Below, piece by piece: positions 25,838 to 32,723 of a DNA stretch of 32,723 nucleotides. Under the pieces are notes generated by a model that worked only from the letters and a program-made list of their open reading frames with translations, did no database searches and had not been told where the DNA came from. Position 1 is the first letter of the stretch; the number at the start of each line of letters is the position of its first letter. Position numbers and translations under genes: made by a program. Source of the DNA: Oscillospiraceae bacterium (GTDB taxonomy: Bacteria > Bacillota > Clostridia > Christensenellales > Aristaeellaceae); assembly GCA_031286995.1 (NCBI GenBank), contig JAITTS010000136.1, forward strand, positions 1-32,723, written 5' to 3'.

Positions 25838-26016
25838 TATCGTATTCTCCCGTTCACAGTACAGCGCGATTTTTGTCGTCAATGCAGGCGCGAAGGCGGG
25901 CTGCCCGGCAGCAGTTTCGAAAATGGCGCGGCGGCCGTTGGCGCATGCATGTCGTTTATTTCTGTTTCCACGGAAATATTGCCTGCCGCAGCATTATTTT
26001 TTACCTTCTTTTACCT

Positions 26017-27237
26017 TCATGGATTCAGCCCTTCTCCGCCCGCGTGCAGTAGGATGTGGCTCACAACGCCTTCGCTCCCCGCGTGCACCTCCAGTTCATT
26101 CTTTCCCGCCCGATACCAATAGCTCTCACCCGGCGGCAGCAGCATATCCGGCGCATCCTGCGGGGAGAGCTCGGTGCGCCTTTGCGGCTCGCCCAGCATG
26201 CGCGCCGCATCCTCCAAAGTGCTCGTCCCCGGCCTCAATCCGTACAGATCTACCTGGGCGGCGCGGATGGATGTAATCGGTCCCCAACCCTCACCATCCT
26301 CCGGGTACATGAGGCCGCCCAGGCCCACGCCCTGCATCAGCGGCGCGGCGAAGAGAAACAGGGGACCATCCAGCGTGTAATCCGGCTCGGCCACCAGTTT
26401 ATAGCGGTCTATGTAGCCCTGGGCGGGCTGCCCAAGCTGCGCGTCAATGCCCGGCAGACGGCCTGCCGCCGCATCCGCCAGGGCCTGCGCCGCCGGGTTC
26501 TCTAAAGCCGGGCGCTGGGCAAGCAACAGGTCACACAGCGGGTCGCCCGCCTTCATGTAGGGTTCAAGCTGGTGGTAGAGAAAGTAGAACGTGCCGCACC
26601 GGCCATTCAGCAGGCGATACTGTTCCCGCGGGTAATAGAGCACCACGCCGTTGGCGTTGAGCGAATAGTTTGCCGAGGGCAGAGGCAGCACCTGGGCGTA
26701 CTCCAGGTAGGCGTTCATCCCTTCGCGCGCAAAAGCGGCTTCTGTTTCTGCCTCCAGCGCATGCATGGCTTGCTGTGGATCAACAAACAAATCCGCCAGC
26801 GCGATGGCCTCGCCGGTATCCAAGTTGTAATTGAAGGCAGTGTACGTTTGGCCAAAGCTACCGTCATACAGCTCGCCCTGTGTGGATATGGCCACGGAGA
26901 GCACGTTGCCCGCAATGTAGACCGTGCCCTCCATGTGAATGCCCGCGCTGTCGCCGCGATCCCCCGCCCACTGGGTCGCCCGTTCCAGAGCCAGCAGCGC
27001 TTCGGGGATGTGCAGCGCGGCGGCGATCTCATCGTTGATGCGTTGCTGGATCGCCGCATCTGGGTGCCCGGCCAGGGTTGGAATGAGCACGTTGCTTTCA
27101 CCTGCGGCCCGGTTGGCCAGAGTCATGTGCACAGCGCGCAGATCCGAGCCCTGGGCACAGGCAATGGTCAGCGGCGTCGCGCACAGCAGGATTATGGCCA
27201 GCGCCAGTTTGAACGCGCGTGCAAATGTTTTGGTCAC
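26017..27237 (-). CDS. Secreted DUF3298/DUF4163-domain protein
   Basis: 406 residues from GTG 27237, seven bases after AAGGGGGG. An upstream GTG at 27255 is too close to the predicted transcription start. The N-terminus has a basic region, a hydrophobic core and an ACAQ cleavage site, so export by the Sec route is likely. The middle carries VLSVAISTQGELYDGSFGQ and YNLDTGEAIALADLF, the pattern of the DUF4163/DUF3298 pair seen in RsiV and other extracytoplasmic proteins. RsiV-type domains bind lysozyme, but this protein lacks a membrane anchor and an anti-sigma domain, and no ECF sigma gene is adjacent. The last 90 residues form a separate domain of unknown role. A cell-surface or extracellular place is likely. 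Confidence 0.75.
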   Translation of the reverse strand: MTKTFARAFKLALAIILLCATPLTIACAQGSDLRAVHMTLANRAAGESNVLIPTLAGHPDAAIQQRINDEIAAALHIPEALLALERATQWAGDRGDSAGIHMEGTVYIAGNVLSVAISTQGELYDGSFGQTYTAFNYNLDTGEAIALADLFVDPQQAMHALEAETEAAFAREGMNAYLEYAQVLPLPSANYSLNANGVVLYYPREQYRLLNGRCGTFYFLYHQLEPYMKAGDPLCDLLLAQRPALENPAAQALADAAAGRLPGIDAQLGQPAQGYIDRYKLVAEPDYTLDGPLFLFAAPLMQGVGLGGLMYPEDGEGWGPITSIRAAQVDLYGLRPGTSTLEDAARMLGEPQRRTELSPQDAPDMLLPPGESYWYRAGKNELEVHAGSEGVVSHILLHAGGEGLNP

Positions 27238-27263
27238 AATGATGCCCCCCTTCACGGTATCTT

Positions 27264-27293
27264 ATTGTACCGTGAGCGGGGGGCTGTTGTAAA
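27264..27293 (-). promoter_or_regulatory. Sigma-A promoter of the DUF3298 gene
   Basis: On the minus strand TTTACA (27293-27288) and TACAAT (27269-27264) are 18 bases apart, each five of six. The start near 27257 supports the GTG at 27237 as the start codon. Confidence 0.65.
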
Positions 27294-27387
27294 GTGCGGT
27301 GGCATAAACTGGAGGCGCGCGCCATCCCCCTGCATCGCCGGAAACAGAGCGGCCAAGCAATGCCGTGGAACGGAGGATACCGCCGCA

Positions 27388-27963
27388 TTATCCGCACAGC
27401 AGGGGCTGCACCTGCCGCCCCGCCAAGGCGGCCTTCGCCGCATCCGGCAGACGGGCGAAATCCGCCACCAAGGATGTGGGCTTGCCTTGCGGATCATCCT
27501 GGCGGAAGGGTACAAAGTATAGGTTGCGGGTAGCCAGCAAAAGACCGATGTTCTTGCCCGCCGCGGCCAGGCCGTCATTGGTGGATACCGCCACCAACAC
27601 AGGCCCGCCGTTGCGCAGCTGCGACTTAGCCGCCAGCGTCACCGGCGTATCGGTGATGCCTGATGCCAGCTTAGCCAAGGTGTTGCCCGTACAGGGTGCG
27701 ATGACCAGCAGATCCAGCAGTTTTTTCGGGCCGATGGGCTCTACCTCCTGCAGCGTGGCCCAAGGGACGTTGCCGGTGATTTTCAACAGATCCTGCCGCA
27801 GATCATCGGCCCGGTAAAAGCGCGTATCCAGCACCTGCACGTGGTAGGATAGAATGGGTTGCACCTGTGCCCCCGCTTCCGCCAAAGCTTTCACCTGCGG
27901 TAAAACCTGGGCAAAGGTGCAAAAAGAGCCGGTCAGCGCAAAGCCTGCGCGCATGCCCTGCAT
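27388..27963 (-). CDS. dpaB: Dipicolinate synthase subunit B
   Basis: 191 residues from ATG 27963, which follows AAAGGGGT by seven bases; the upstream ATG at 27981 has no ribosome site. It is a flavoprotein-like Rossmann protein of the SpoVFB family: GFALTGSFCTF at the N-terminus, APCTGNTLAKLASGITDTPV in the middle, and VSTNDGLAAAGKNIG towards the C-terminus. With DpaA it makes dipicolinic acid from dihydrodipicolinate in the mother cell for export into the forespore, giving spores heat resistance. It lies 46 bases after dpaA in the same operon. Confidence 0.93.
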   Translation of the reverse strand: MQGMRAGFALTGSFCTFAQVLPQVKALAEAGAQVQPILSYHVQVLDTRFYRADDLRQDLLKITGNVPWATLQEVEPIGPKKLLDLLVIAPCTGNTLAKLASGITDTPVTLAAKSQLRNGGPVLVAVSTNDGLAAAGKNIGLLLATRNLYFVPFRQDDPQGKPTSLVADFARLPDAAKAALAGRQVQPLLCG

Positions 27964-28009
27964 GGGATGCACCCCTTTCATAACTTGCGCGCCGTTTGTG
28001 TAACAGCGC

Positions 28010-28885
28010 TCACGGCAAAAACAAGGCCGGGGGCTTTGCCTGGGCCTCATCCGCCACAATTTCTTCAACAACATCCAGCAGCACACACCCCGCGTACTGG
28101 GGCGCGTAGCGCCCCGGCAGGGATGCTTCGATCCACGCGCGCACGCCCAGCCGTGCGGCGGCCTCAAAATCTACGCCATGGGGCGCGCTGGATAGGTCAA
28201 TGATCACCGCCTCACGCCCCAGCAGCGCCAGCAGGCCTTCATCCAACACGGGCGCGGGCACGGTGTTGAAGATGAAGCGGGTCTGCGCCATCCGAGGGGC
28301 CAGGGCGGCCATGTCACACGCGTCGTGCCCCTCCGCGCGGGCCCAAGCCCGATCCTTGGGCTTGCGGGCCGCCACACACGCGCGCGCGCCGAGGCCGCGC
28401 AGCATGCGTGCCAGCACGCGGCCTAGCCGGCCGTAGCCCAGCACCAGGCAGCAGCTATCATGTATGCAGGTATCCGAAGAAGCCATGGCCACGCTGATGG
28501 CGCCCTCTGCGGACGGCACCGCGTTGCCCACGGCAAAACCCTCTTCCCATCCGGGATTGTGTACGCGCCAGCCCCGGGCCTGGGCTACGCCTTGCAGTAC
28601 ATCGCCCAGGGAACCGGTGATCACCAGTGCCCCCGCGGGCACGCGCGCCGCTACATCCCGCGCGGGCAGGGGGCGAGTGGCCAGCGGGGTTTGGATCATG
28701 CCATCCCGCTCGCAGTGCGGGTAGGGTAACACAAACACATCAAACACCAAATCCTGCGGCCAGGCGCAGGCGTAGGCCGGATCAAAGGCATCCAGCCAGG
28801 CGCCCTGCGCCTGCCAGCCCCTCTCCTCCGCCTGCCGGGCCAGGTATCCACTGCGCTTATCGCCGCCAACCACCAACATCCGCAT
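28010..28885 (-). CDS. dpaA: Dipicolinate synthase subunit A
   Basis: 291 residues, ATG 28885 after GAGGGGGTG. An N-terminal nucleotide-binding fold opens with MLVVGGDKRSGYLA. A second Rossmann motif, VLGYGRLGRVLARML (148-162), binds the dinucleotide, and FNTVPAPVLDEGLL and IIDLSSAPHGVDFE follow. This is the SpoVFA family. It is the dehydrogenase-type subunit that, with DpaB, forms dipicolinate during sporulation. Its presence marks the organism as an endospore former that uses the Bacillus-type DpaAB route rather than the EtfA-dependent route reported for some clostridia. Confidence 0.94.
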   Translation of the reverse strand: MRMLVVGGDKRSGYLARQAEERGWQAQGAWLDAFDPAYACAWPQDLVFDVFVLPYPHCERDGMIQTPLATRPLPARDVAARVPAGALVITGSLGDVLQGVAQARGWRVHNPGWEEGFAVGNAVPSAEGAISVAMASSDTCIHDSCCLVLGYGRLGRVLARMLRGLGARACVAARKPKDRAWARAEGHDACDMAALAPRMAQTRFIFNTVPAPVLDEGLLALLGREAVIIDLSSAPHGVDFEAAARLGVRAWIEASLPGRYAPQYAGCVLLDVVEEIVADEAQAKPPALFLP

Positions 28886-28912
28886 GGTCGCACCCCCTCG
28901 CCGGGATGCTAC

Positions 28913-28920
28913 ATGGTATG
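28913..28920 (-). promoter_or_regulatory. Possible sigma-K -10 element of dpaAB
   Basis: CATACCAT on the minus strand (28920-28913) fits the CATAnnnT pattern and would start transcription about 20 bases before dpaA. spoVF is a sigma-K gene in Bacillus. No AC dinucleotide stands at the right distance upstream, so the assignment is weak. Confidence 0.35.
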
Positions 28921-29004
28921 CACGGCAGGCGACGCCCGCAACTGCCTTTGCAGAAGTGCCGGCGAGAAGCGGGCTTTTTTTCTGCGAAGCAGCGGCCTAT
29001 CGGG

Positions 29005-31278
29005 TTATTCCCCCTGCAATAGCCTATTAAACCTGTCAATGCCCGCCTGCAATTCCTCATCGGTCAGTTGCCCAAAGCTGCGCGCAGAGCGCAGAGGCGC
29101 CTCCAGCGCCGTACGGTGTTCCATCTCTTCATTGATGGCAGCCTTGGCCACGTCTGTCTTCTCCCGCTCATCCGGGGGAAAGGCGTGATCCCGATATTCT
29201 TGAGCGACGCCGGCCAGCAACGGGTGGTTCAGCACGGTTTCCACCCGGGTGTTGGTATCCACGCGCAAGGGCAGGGGCGGGGTATCCAGCGTAACGTGCC
29301 CTGTCAGCCGGATATCGCGGCTGGATGCGCCGATAAGCACCTCGTATGCGCCCGCCGCGCAACGCCAAGCCCGCAGGCCGGTGTGATACCAAGCGAAGGC
29401 GCGCTCATCCAGCGTGAAGGTGGCGGTCTTGGTTTCCCCCGGGGCCAGGGACAGCTTTACAAACCCTTTCAGCTCTTTCGGGGGGCGCACCGCCGCGCCG
29501 GTGTGATCCGCCACGTAGAGCTGCACGGTCTCTTTGCCCGCCACAGCCCCGGTGTTGGTCACATCCACTTGTACGGTCAATGTCTCTGTAGCAGACAAGG
29601 TCTGTTTATCAAAGCGCAGATTTCCGTAACGATAGGTGGTGTACGAAAGGCCGTGGCCGAAAGGAAAGGCCACCGCCATCTCCTTGGCATCGTAGTAGCG
29701 GTAGCCCACGAACACGCCTTCGCGATATTCCACGCGGTCGCCGTCGCCGGGGAAATTGAGGTAGGAGGGATTATCCGCCAGACGCAGGGGGAAGCTCTCC
29801 GCCAGCTTGCCGCAAGGGTTGGCCCGGCCAAACAGCAGATCTACCGCCGCCTGCCCCACACCCTGGCCAGCCAGGTACATCTCCAATATAGCGGATACAT
29901 CCTGTGCCCACGGCATTTCCACCGGGCTGCCATTGTGCAGCACCACGATGGTGCGCGGCTGCACGGCGGCCACGGCCCGTATCAGCGCCACCTGGCAATC
30001 GGGCAGGCGCATGTGCTGCCGGTCGTAGCCCTCGCTCTCAAATATATCCGGCAGCCCGGCGAATATGACCGCCGCCTGGCTCTCTTTGGCCAGGGCCACA
30101 GCCTGCGCCACCCACTGCGGGTTGGCCTCGTCTTTATCCGCCGGAAAACCGGGGGCGTAGCACACACCCGGCAGCCCGGCAGCCGCATCCAGCGCGCTGG
30201 AGATGCGGTGGGCGTTGATGTGCGAGCTGCCGCCGCCCTGAAAGCGTGGCTTCTGCGCAAACTCGCCGATAAAGGCCACCCGCGCGTTCTCGGTCAGGGG
30301 CAGCGCACGATCCCGGTTGCGCAGTAGCACAGCGCTTTCGCGTGCCATCTGCGTGGCCAGGGCGTGCTGAGCATCCTTGTCGAACACCGCCGCGCGGCGG
30401 TTATCCGTATAACGGAAGATGATGCGCAGCAAGCGCGCCACCGCCCGATCCAGCACCTTTTCAGAGAGCCTGCCCTCGCGCACCGCGCGCACGATCTGCG
30501 CATCCGCGCTGTGGCCATAGGTACCGGGCATCTCCAGTTCCAGTCCGGCGGCCAACGCGGCCGCCCGGTCATCCACCGCGCCCCAGTCGCTCATCACAAA
30601 GCCCTCAAAGCCCCACTCATCCCGCAGCAACGCGGTCAGCAGCCAGGGGTCTTGGCTGGCGTACACGCCGTTGATCAGGTTGTAGCTGCACATCACGGTC
30701 CAGGGCTGTTCACGCTTCACGGCGGTTTCAAAGGCGGGCAGATAAATTTCGCGCAGGGTGCGCTCATCTATCTGCGCGCTGCACGTCAGGCGGTGATACT
30801 CTTGATTGTTGGCCGCAAAGTGCTTGATGCTGGCGCCTACCCCCCGGCTCTGCACGCCATGGATGTGCGCGGCGGCCAGTTCTCCGGCCAGGTAGGGGTC
30901 TTCGGAAAAATATTCAAAATTACGCCCGCACAGAGGGCTGCGCTTGATGTTGACCGCAGGCCCGAGCACCACGGCTACATCCTCCGCCTGACAGGCGTCG
31001 CCAAGGGCTTCGCCCAAAGCGCGCAGCAAGTCCCTATCAAAGGATGACGCGGTGGCGCAAGCGGTGGGGAAGCACACCGCCTGTATGCTGTCATTCAGCC
31101 CCAGGTGATCCCCGGTCTGATCCTGCTTGCGCAGGCCGTGAGGGCCGTCGCAGACCATCACGCCGGGTATGCCCAGGCGGGATACGCCCTTGGTGTGCCA
31201 AAAATCCTGCCCAGAGCACAGACCCGCCTTTTCCTCCAGTGTCATTTGCGCCACCAGGGCCTCGATATCGCGCGGCAT
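29005..31278 (-). CDS. Beta-glucosidase, glycoside hydrolase family 3
   Basis: 757 residues, ATG 31278 after GGAGG. The N-terminal GH3 barrel contains KHFAANNQE (152-160) and VMSDWGA with nucleophile Asp231. The C-terminal alpha/beta sandwich domain has ESEGYDR near 412-418, a motif common in family 3 glucosidases, and a fibronectin III-like domain (about 563-628) follows. It hydrolyses terminal beta-glucosides or related sugars from the non-reducing end. There is no signal peptide, so it acts inside the cell on imported oligosaccharides or glycosides. The last 100 residues are an extra helical tail (EKTDVAKAAINEEMEHRT) seen in some members. Confidence 0.94.
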   Translation of the reverse strand: MPRDIEALVAQMTLEEKAGLCSGQDFWHTKGVSRLGIPGVMVCDGPHGLRKQDQTGDHLGLNDSIQAVCFPTACATASSFDRDLLRALGEALGDACQAEDVAVVLGPAVNIKRSPLCGRNFEYFSEDPYLAGELAAAHIHGVQSRGVGASIKHFAANNQEYHRLTCSAQIDERTLREIYLPAFETAVKREQPWTVMCSYNLINGVYASQDPWLLTALLRDEWGFEGFVMSDWGAVDDRAAALAAGLELEMPGTYGHSADAQIVRAVREGRLSEKVLDRAVARLLRIIFRYTDNRRAAVFDKDAQHALATQMARESAVLLRNRDRALPLTENARVAFIGEFAQKPRFQGGGSSHINAHRISSALDAAAGLPGVCYAPGFPADKDEANPQWVAQAVALAKESQAAVIFAGLPDIFESEGYDRQHMRLPDCQVALIRAVAAVQPRTIVVLHNGSPVEMPWAQDVSAILEMYLAGQGVGQAAVDLLFGRANPCGKLAESFPLRLADNPSYLNFPGDGDRVEYREGVFVGYRYYDAKEMAVAFPFGHGLSYTTYRYGNLRFDKQTLSATETLTVQVDVTNTGAVAGKETVQLYVADHTGAAVRPPKELKGFVKLSLAPGETKTATFTLDERAFAWYHTGLRAWRCAAGAYEVLIGASSRDIRLTGHVTLDTPPLPLRVDTNTRVETVLNHPLLAGVAQEYRDHAFPPDEREKTDVAKAAINEEMEHRTALEAPLRSARSFGQLTDEELQAGIDRFNRLLQGE

Positions 31279-31312
31279 GGGCGTCCCTCCGTTCGCCGAT
31301 TTGTTGCCCCCT

Positions 31313-31341
31313 ATTGTAAGCCCAAATCCGCACTTTGTATA
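31313..31341 (-). promoter_or_regulatory. Probable sigma-A promoter of the GH3 gene
   Basis: On the minus strand TATACA (31341-31336) and TACAAT (31318-31313) are 17 bases apart. The -10 is five of six and the -35 four of six. The start would be about 30 bases before the ATG. Confidence 0.5.
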
Positions 31342-31363
31342 GCGGTGTTTGTGACGGAAAACA

Positions 31364-32500
31364 TCAATCCTCTAGCGCCTGCGCCAAGTCCGCGATCAAA
31401 TCTTCCGCGGCCTCAATGCCCACGGAGAGGCGCAGCAGCCTATCCGTGATGCCCTGGGTCTCGCGCCGCTCAGCCGGTACATCCGCGTGTGTCTGCATGG
31501 CGGGGTAAGTGATCAAGGTCTCCACGCCGCCCAGGCTCTCGGCAAAAAGAATCAGCTTTACCCGCTCTAGCACCCGCAGGGCGGTTTCCGGCGCGTCGGT
31601 CTCAAAGGATATCATGCCGCCAAAACCCGTGGCCTGGCGGCGGGAAACGGCGATGCCGGGATGATCCGGCAGGCCCACGTAGTGCACCCGACGTATCTTT
31701 TTTTGCCCCAGCATCCATTGGGCAATGGCCTGGGCGTTGGCCTGAGATTGGCGCATACGGATGGCCAGGGTTTTGATGCCCCGCAGCACCAAGTAACTAT
31801 CGAAAGGGGATAGCACCGCGCCGGTGGTCTTGTACAGAAAGCGCAGCTTTTCCGCCAGGCCCGCCTGGGCGGCCACCAGAAAGCCCGCCAGCGTGTCGTT
31901 GTGACCGCCCAGGTACTTGGTGCCGCTGTGCAGCACCACATCCGCCCCCAAGGAGATGGGTCGGCAAAAGTAGGGCGTCAAAAAAGTATTGTCCACAATC
32001 AGCAAAATATCCCGGCCCGTAAGCAGCGCTTTGACCGCCGCGATATCCGTCACGTGCATCATGGGGTTGGTGGGGGTCTCTACAAAAACCGCGCGGGTGC
32101 TGGGGGTGATGCGCGCGGCCAGGGCCTGCAAATCGTTGGTATCCAGGTAATCCACACACACACCGTTCTTGGCGGATACGCGATCAAACAGACGCACCGT
32201 ACCCCCATACAGATCGTCAGATGCGATGAGGTGATCCCCCGGATTAAAAAGCTCCATCAAGCAGGCTGTGGCGGCCATGCCAGTAGCAAAGGCCATGGCA
32301 TCCGCGCCACCCTCCAAGGCGGCCAGGGTGCGCTCCACTTGCTCGCGCGTGGGGTTTTGCAGGCGTGAGTAATCGTAGCCCGTGCTGCGCCCCACGCCCA
32401 GGTGGGCAAAGGTGGCGCTTTGGTAGATGGGCGCGCACACCGCGCCCGTGCTGTGGGTGGTATCCCGGCTGGCGTGGATACAAGCGGTCTCGGGGTTCAT
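31364..32500 (-). CDS. Trans-sulfuration PLP enzyme (cystathionine synthase/lyase family)
   Basis: 378 residues, ATG 32500. The Cys/Met metabolism family signature is complete: YDYSRLQNPTREQVE near 42-56, AFATGMAAT, VDNTFLTPYFCRPISLGAD, and HSGTKYLGGHND with Schiff-base Lys195. Near the C-terminus SLGGVETLITYP and LLRLSVGIE are typical. It could be a cystathionine gamma-synthase, cystathionine beta- or gamma-lyase, or an O-acetylhomoserine-type enzyme; these cannot be separated reliably from sequence. It is cytoplasmic. The AAAGGG ribosome site is about eleven bases from the ATG. Confidence 0.9.
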   Translation of the reverse strand: MNPETACIHASRDTTHSTGAVCAPIYQSATFAHLGVGRSTGYDYSRLQNPTREQVERTLAALEGGADAMAFATGMAATACLMELFNPGDHLIASDDLYGGTVRLFDRVSAKNGVCVDYLDTNDLQALAARITPSTRAVFVETPTNPMMHVTDIAAVKALLTGRDILLIVDNTFLTPYFCRPISLGADVVLHSGTKYLGGHNDTLAGFLVAAQAGLAEKLRFLYKTTGAVLSPFDSYLVLRGIKTLAIRMRQSQANAQAIAQWMLGQKKIRRVHYVGLPDHPGIAVSRRQATGFGGMISFETDAPETALRVLERVKLILFAESLGGVETLITYPAMQTHADVPAERRETQGITDRLLRLSVGIEAAEDLIADLAQALED

Positions 32501-32540
32501 TTGTCCGTCATCCCTTTCGCGCTGGGTTGTCTTAAGGTTG

Positions 32541-32569
32541 ATTATACCGCCTACAAGTAGGGATGACAA
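32541..32569 (-). promoter_or_regulatory. Sigma-A promoter of the PLP enzyme gene
   Basis: On the minus strand TTGTCA (32569-32564) and a perfect TATAAT (32546-32541) are 17 bases apart. The start near 32534 gives a leader of about 35 bases, too short for an S-box or other riboswitch. Confidence 0.75.
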
Positions 32570-32621
32570 GCCCGCGCTTCCGGCCTGATGCGCGCGCAAG
32601 GGATGGCGTCACTAAAAACAA

Positions 32622-32723
32622 TCAGCCACCGCCCCACTGCGCTTCGCTGCCGTAGCAAAAGGATTCCTTCATAGGCAGCGTGGTGCTACGCACGCACAAT
32701 TCAAACTCTTCGGCATCTACCAG
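32622..32723 (-). CDS. Partial CDS, C-terminus only, unidentified
   Basis: An open frame on the minus strand enters from the right edge and ends at TGA 32624-32622. It encodes 33 residues beginning LVDAEEFELCVRSTTLP and ending AQWGGG. Composition and codon use resemble the neighbouring genes. It would be a gene upstream of the PLP enzyme gene on the same strand, but the latter has its own promoter in the gap. The family is not recognisable from this fragment. Confidence 0.5.
   Translation of the reverse strand: MVDAEEFELCVRSTTLPMKESFCYGSEAQWGGG

Noticed and set aside
25984-26016. Direct repeat TTTTACCTTC twice in a row downstream of the DUF3298 gene
   Set aside because: Two short copies in an AT-rich intergenic stretch, with no flanking mobile element or inverted ends. 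It is not more than a local duplication.
28958-28981. Terminator-like hairpin GCCGGC-GAGAA-GCGGGC followed by a T-run on the plus strand
   Set aside because: The stem has a mismatch and no plus-strand gene lies upstream. For the minus-strand beta-glucosidase gene the T-run is on the wrong side.
32501-32540. S-box or other methionine riboswitch before the trans-sulfuration enzyme gene
   Set aside because: The promoter at 32541-32569 leaves about 35 bases of leader, far too short for a known SAM riboswitch with an expression platform.

Overview
The window is GC-rich bacterial DNA that fits an endospore-forming member of the Clostridia (Firmicutes). The evidence is a dipicolinate synthase pair (dpaA/dpaB), an FtsK/SpoIIIE translocase, BclA-like collagen proteins without signal peptides, strong GGAGG-type ribosome binding sites with frequent GTG/TTG starts, and hisS-aspS as neighbours. 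The genus cannot be fixed from the sequence alone. I found no rRNA, tRNA, CRISPR array, insertion sequence or phage gene.

Layout. (1) 178-4753, + strand: a tight five-gene run of VTC-domain protein, DUF4956 membrane protein, ribulokinase (araB), a stand-alone GlmU-type nucleotidyltransferase and an Est30-like esterase. (2) 4784-8107, - strand: one 1107-residue protein joining an adenylation (ANL) domain, an acyl carrier domain and an alpha-oxoamine synthase domain, with its own sigma-A promoter. (3) 8363-10560: two divergent collagen-like genes around a short intergenic region that carries two mother-cell-sigma-like promoters facing opposite ways. (4) 10552-14489, - strand: hisS, aspS, an RseC-family membrane protein and thioredoxin. 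(5) 14669-20259, + strand: HxlR-type regulator, then a sugar-type ABC importer (ATPase, permease, lipoprotein binding protein) and an aldehyde dehydrogenase. (6) 20341-21399, - strand: a Cys/Pro-rich putative surface protein with a CATACAAT -10 element. (7) 21611-24526: FtsK/SpoIIIE, divergent from an ArsC/Spx-fold protein at 24710-25150. (8) 25307-27237, - strand: an Imm5-like putative immunity protein and a secreted DUF3298/DUF4163 protein. (9) 27388-28885: dpaA-dpaB. (10) 29005-32500: a GH3 beta-glucosidase and a Cys/Met-metabolism PLP enzyme. Partial genes lie at both edges.

How it fits together. Several loci point to sporulation: dipicolinate synthesis, three signal-peptide-less surface-type proteins with sigma-E/K-like -10 boxes, and the chromosome translocase. 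Others point to carbohydrate use: ribulokinase, the sugar ABC importer with aldehyde dehydrogenase, and a cytoplasmic GH3 glucosidase. The most unusual gene is the adenylation-carrier-oxoamine synthase fusion. In principle it has every domain needed to activate a carboxylic (fatty) acid, hold it as a thioester, and condense it with an amino acid into an alpha-aminoketone, the first step of sphingolipid-like or aminoketone lipid chemistry.
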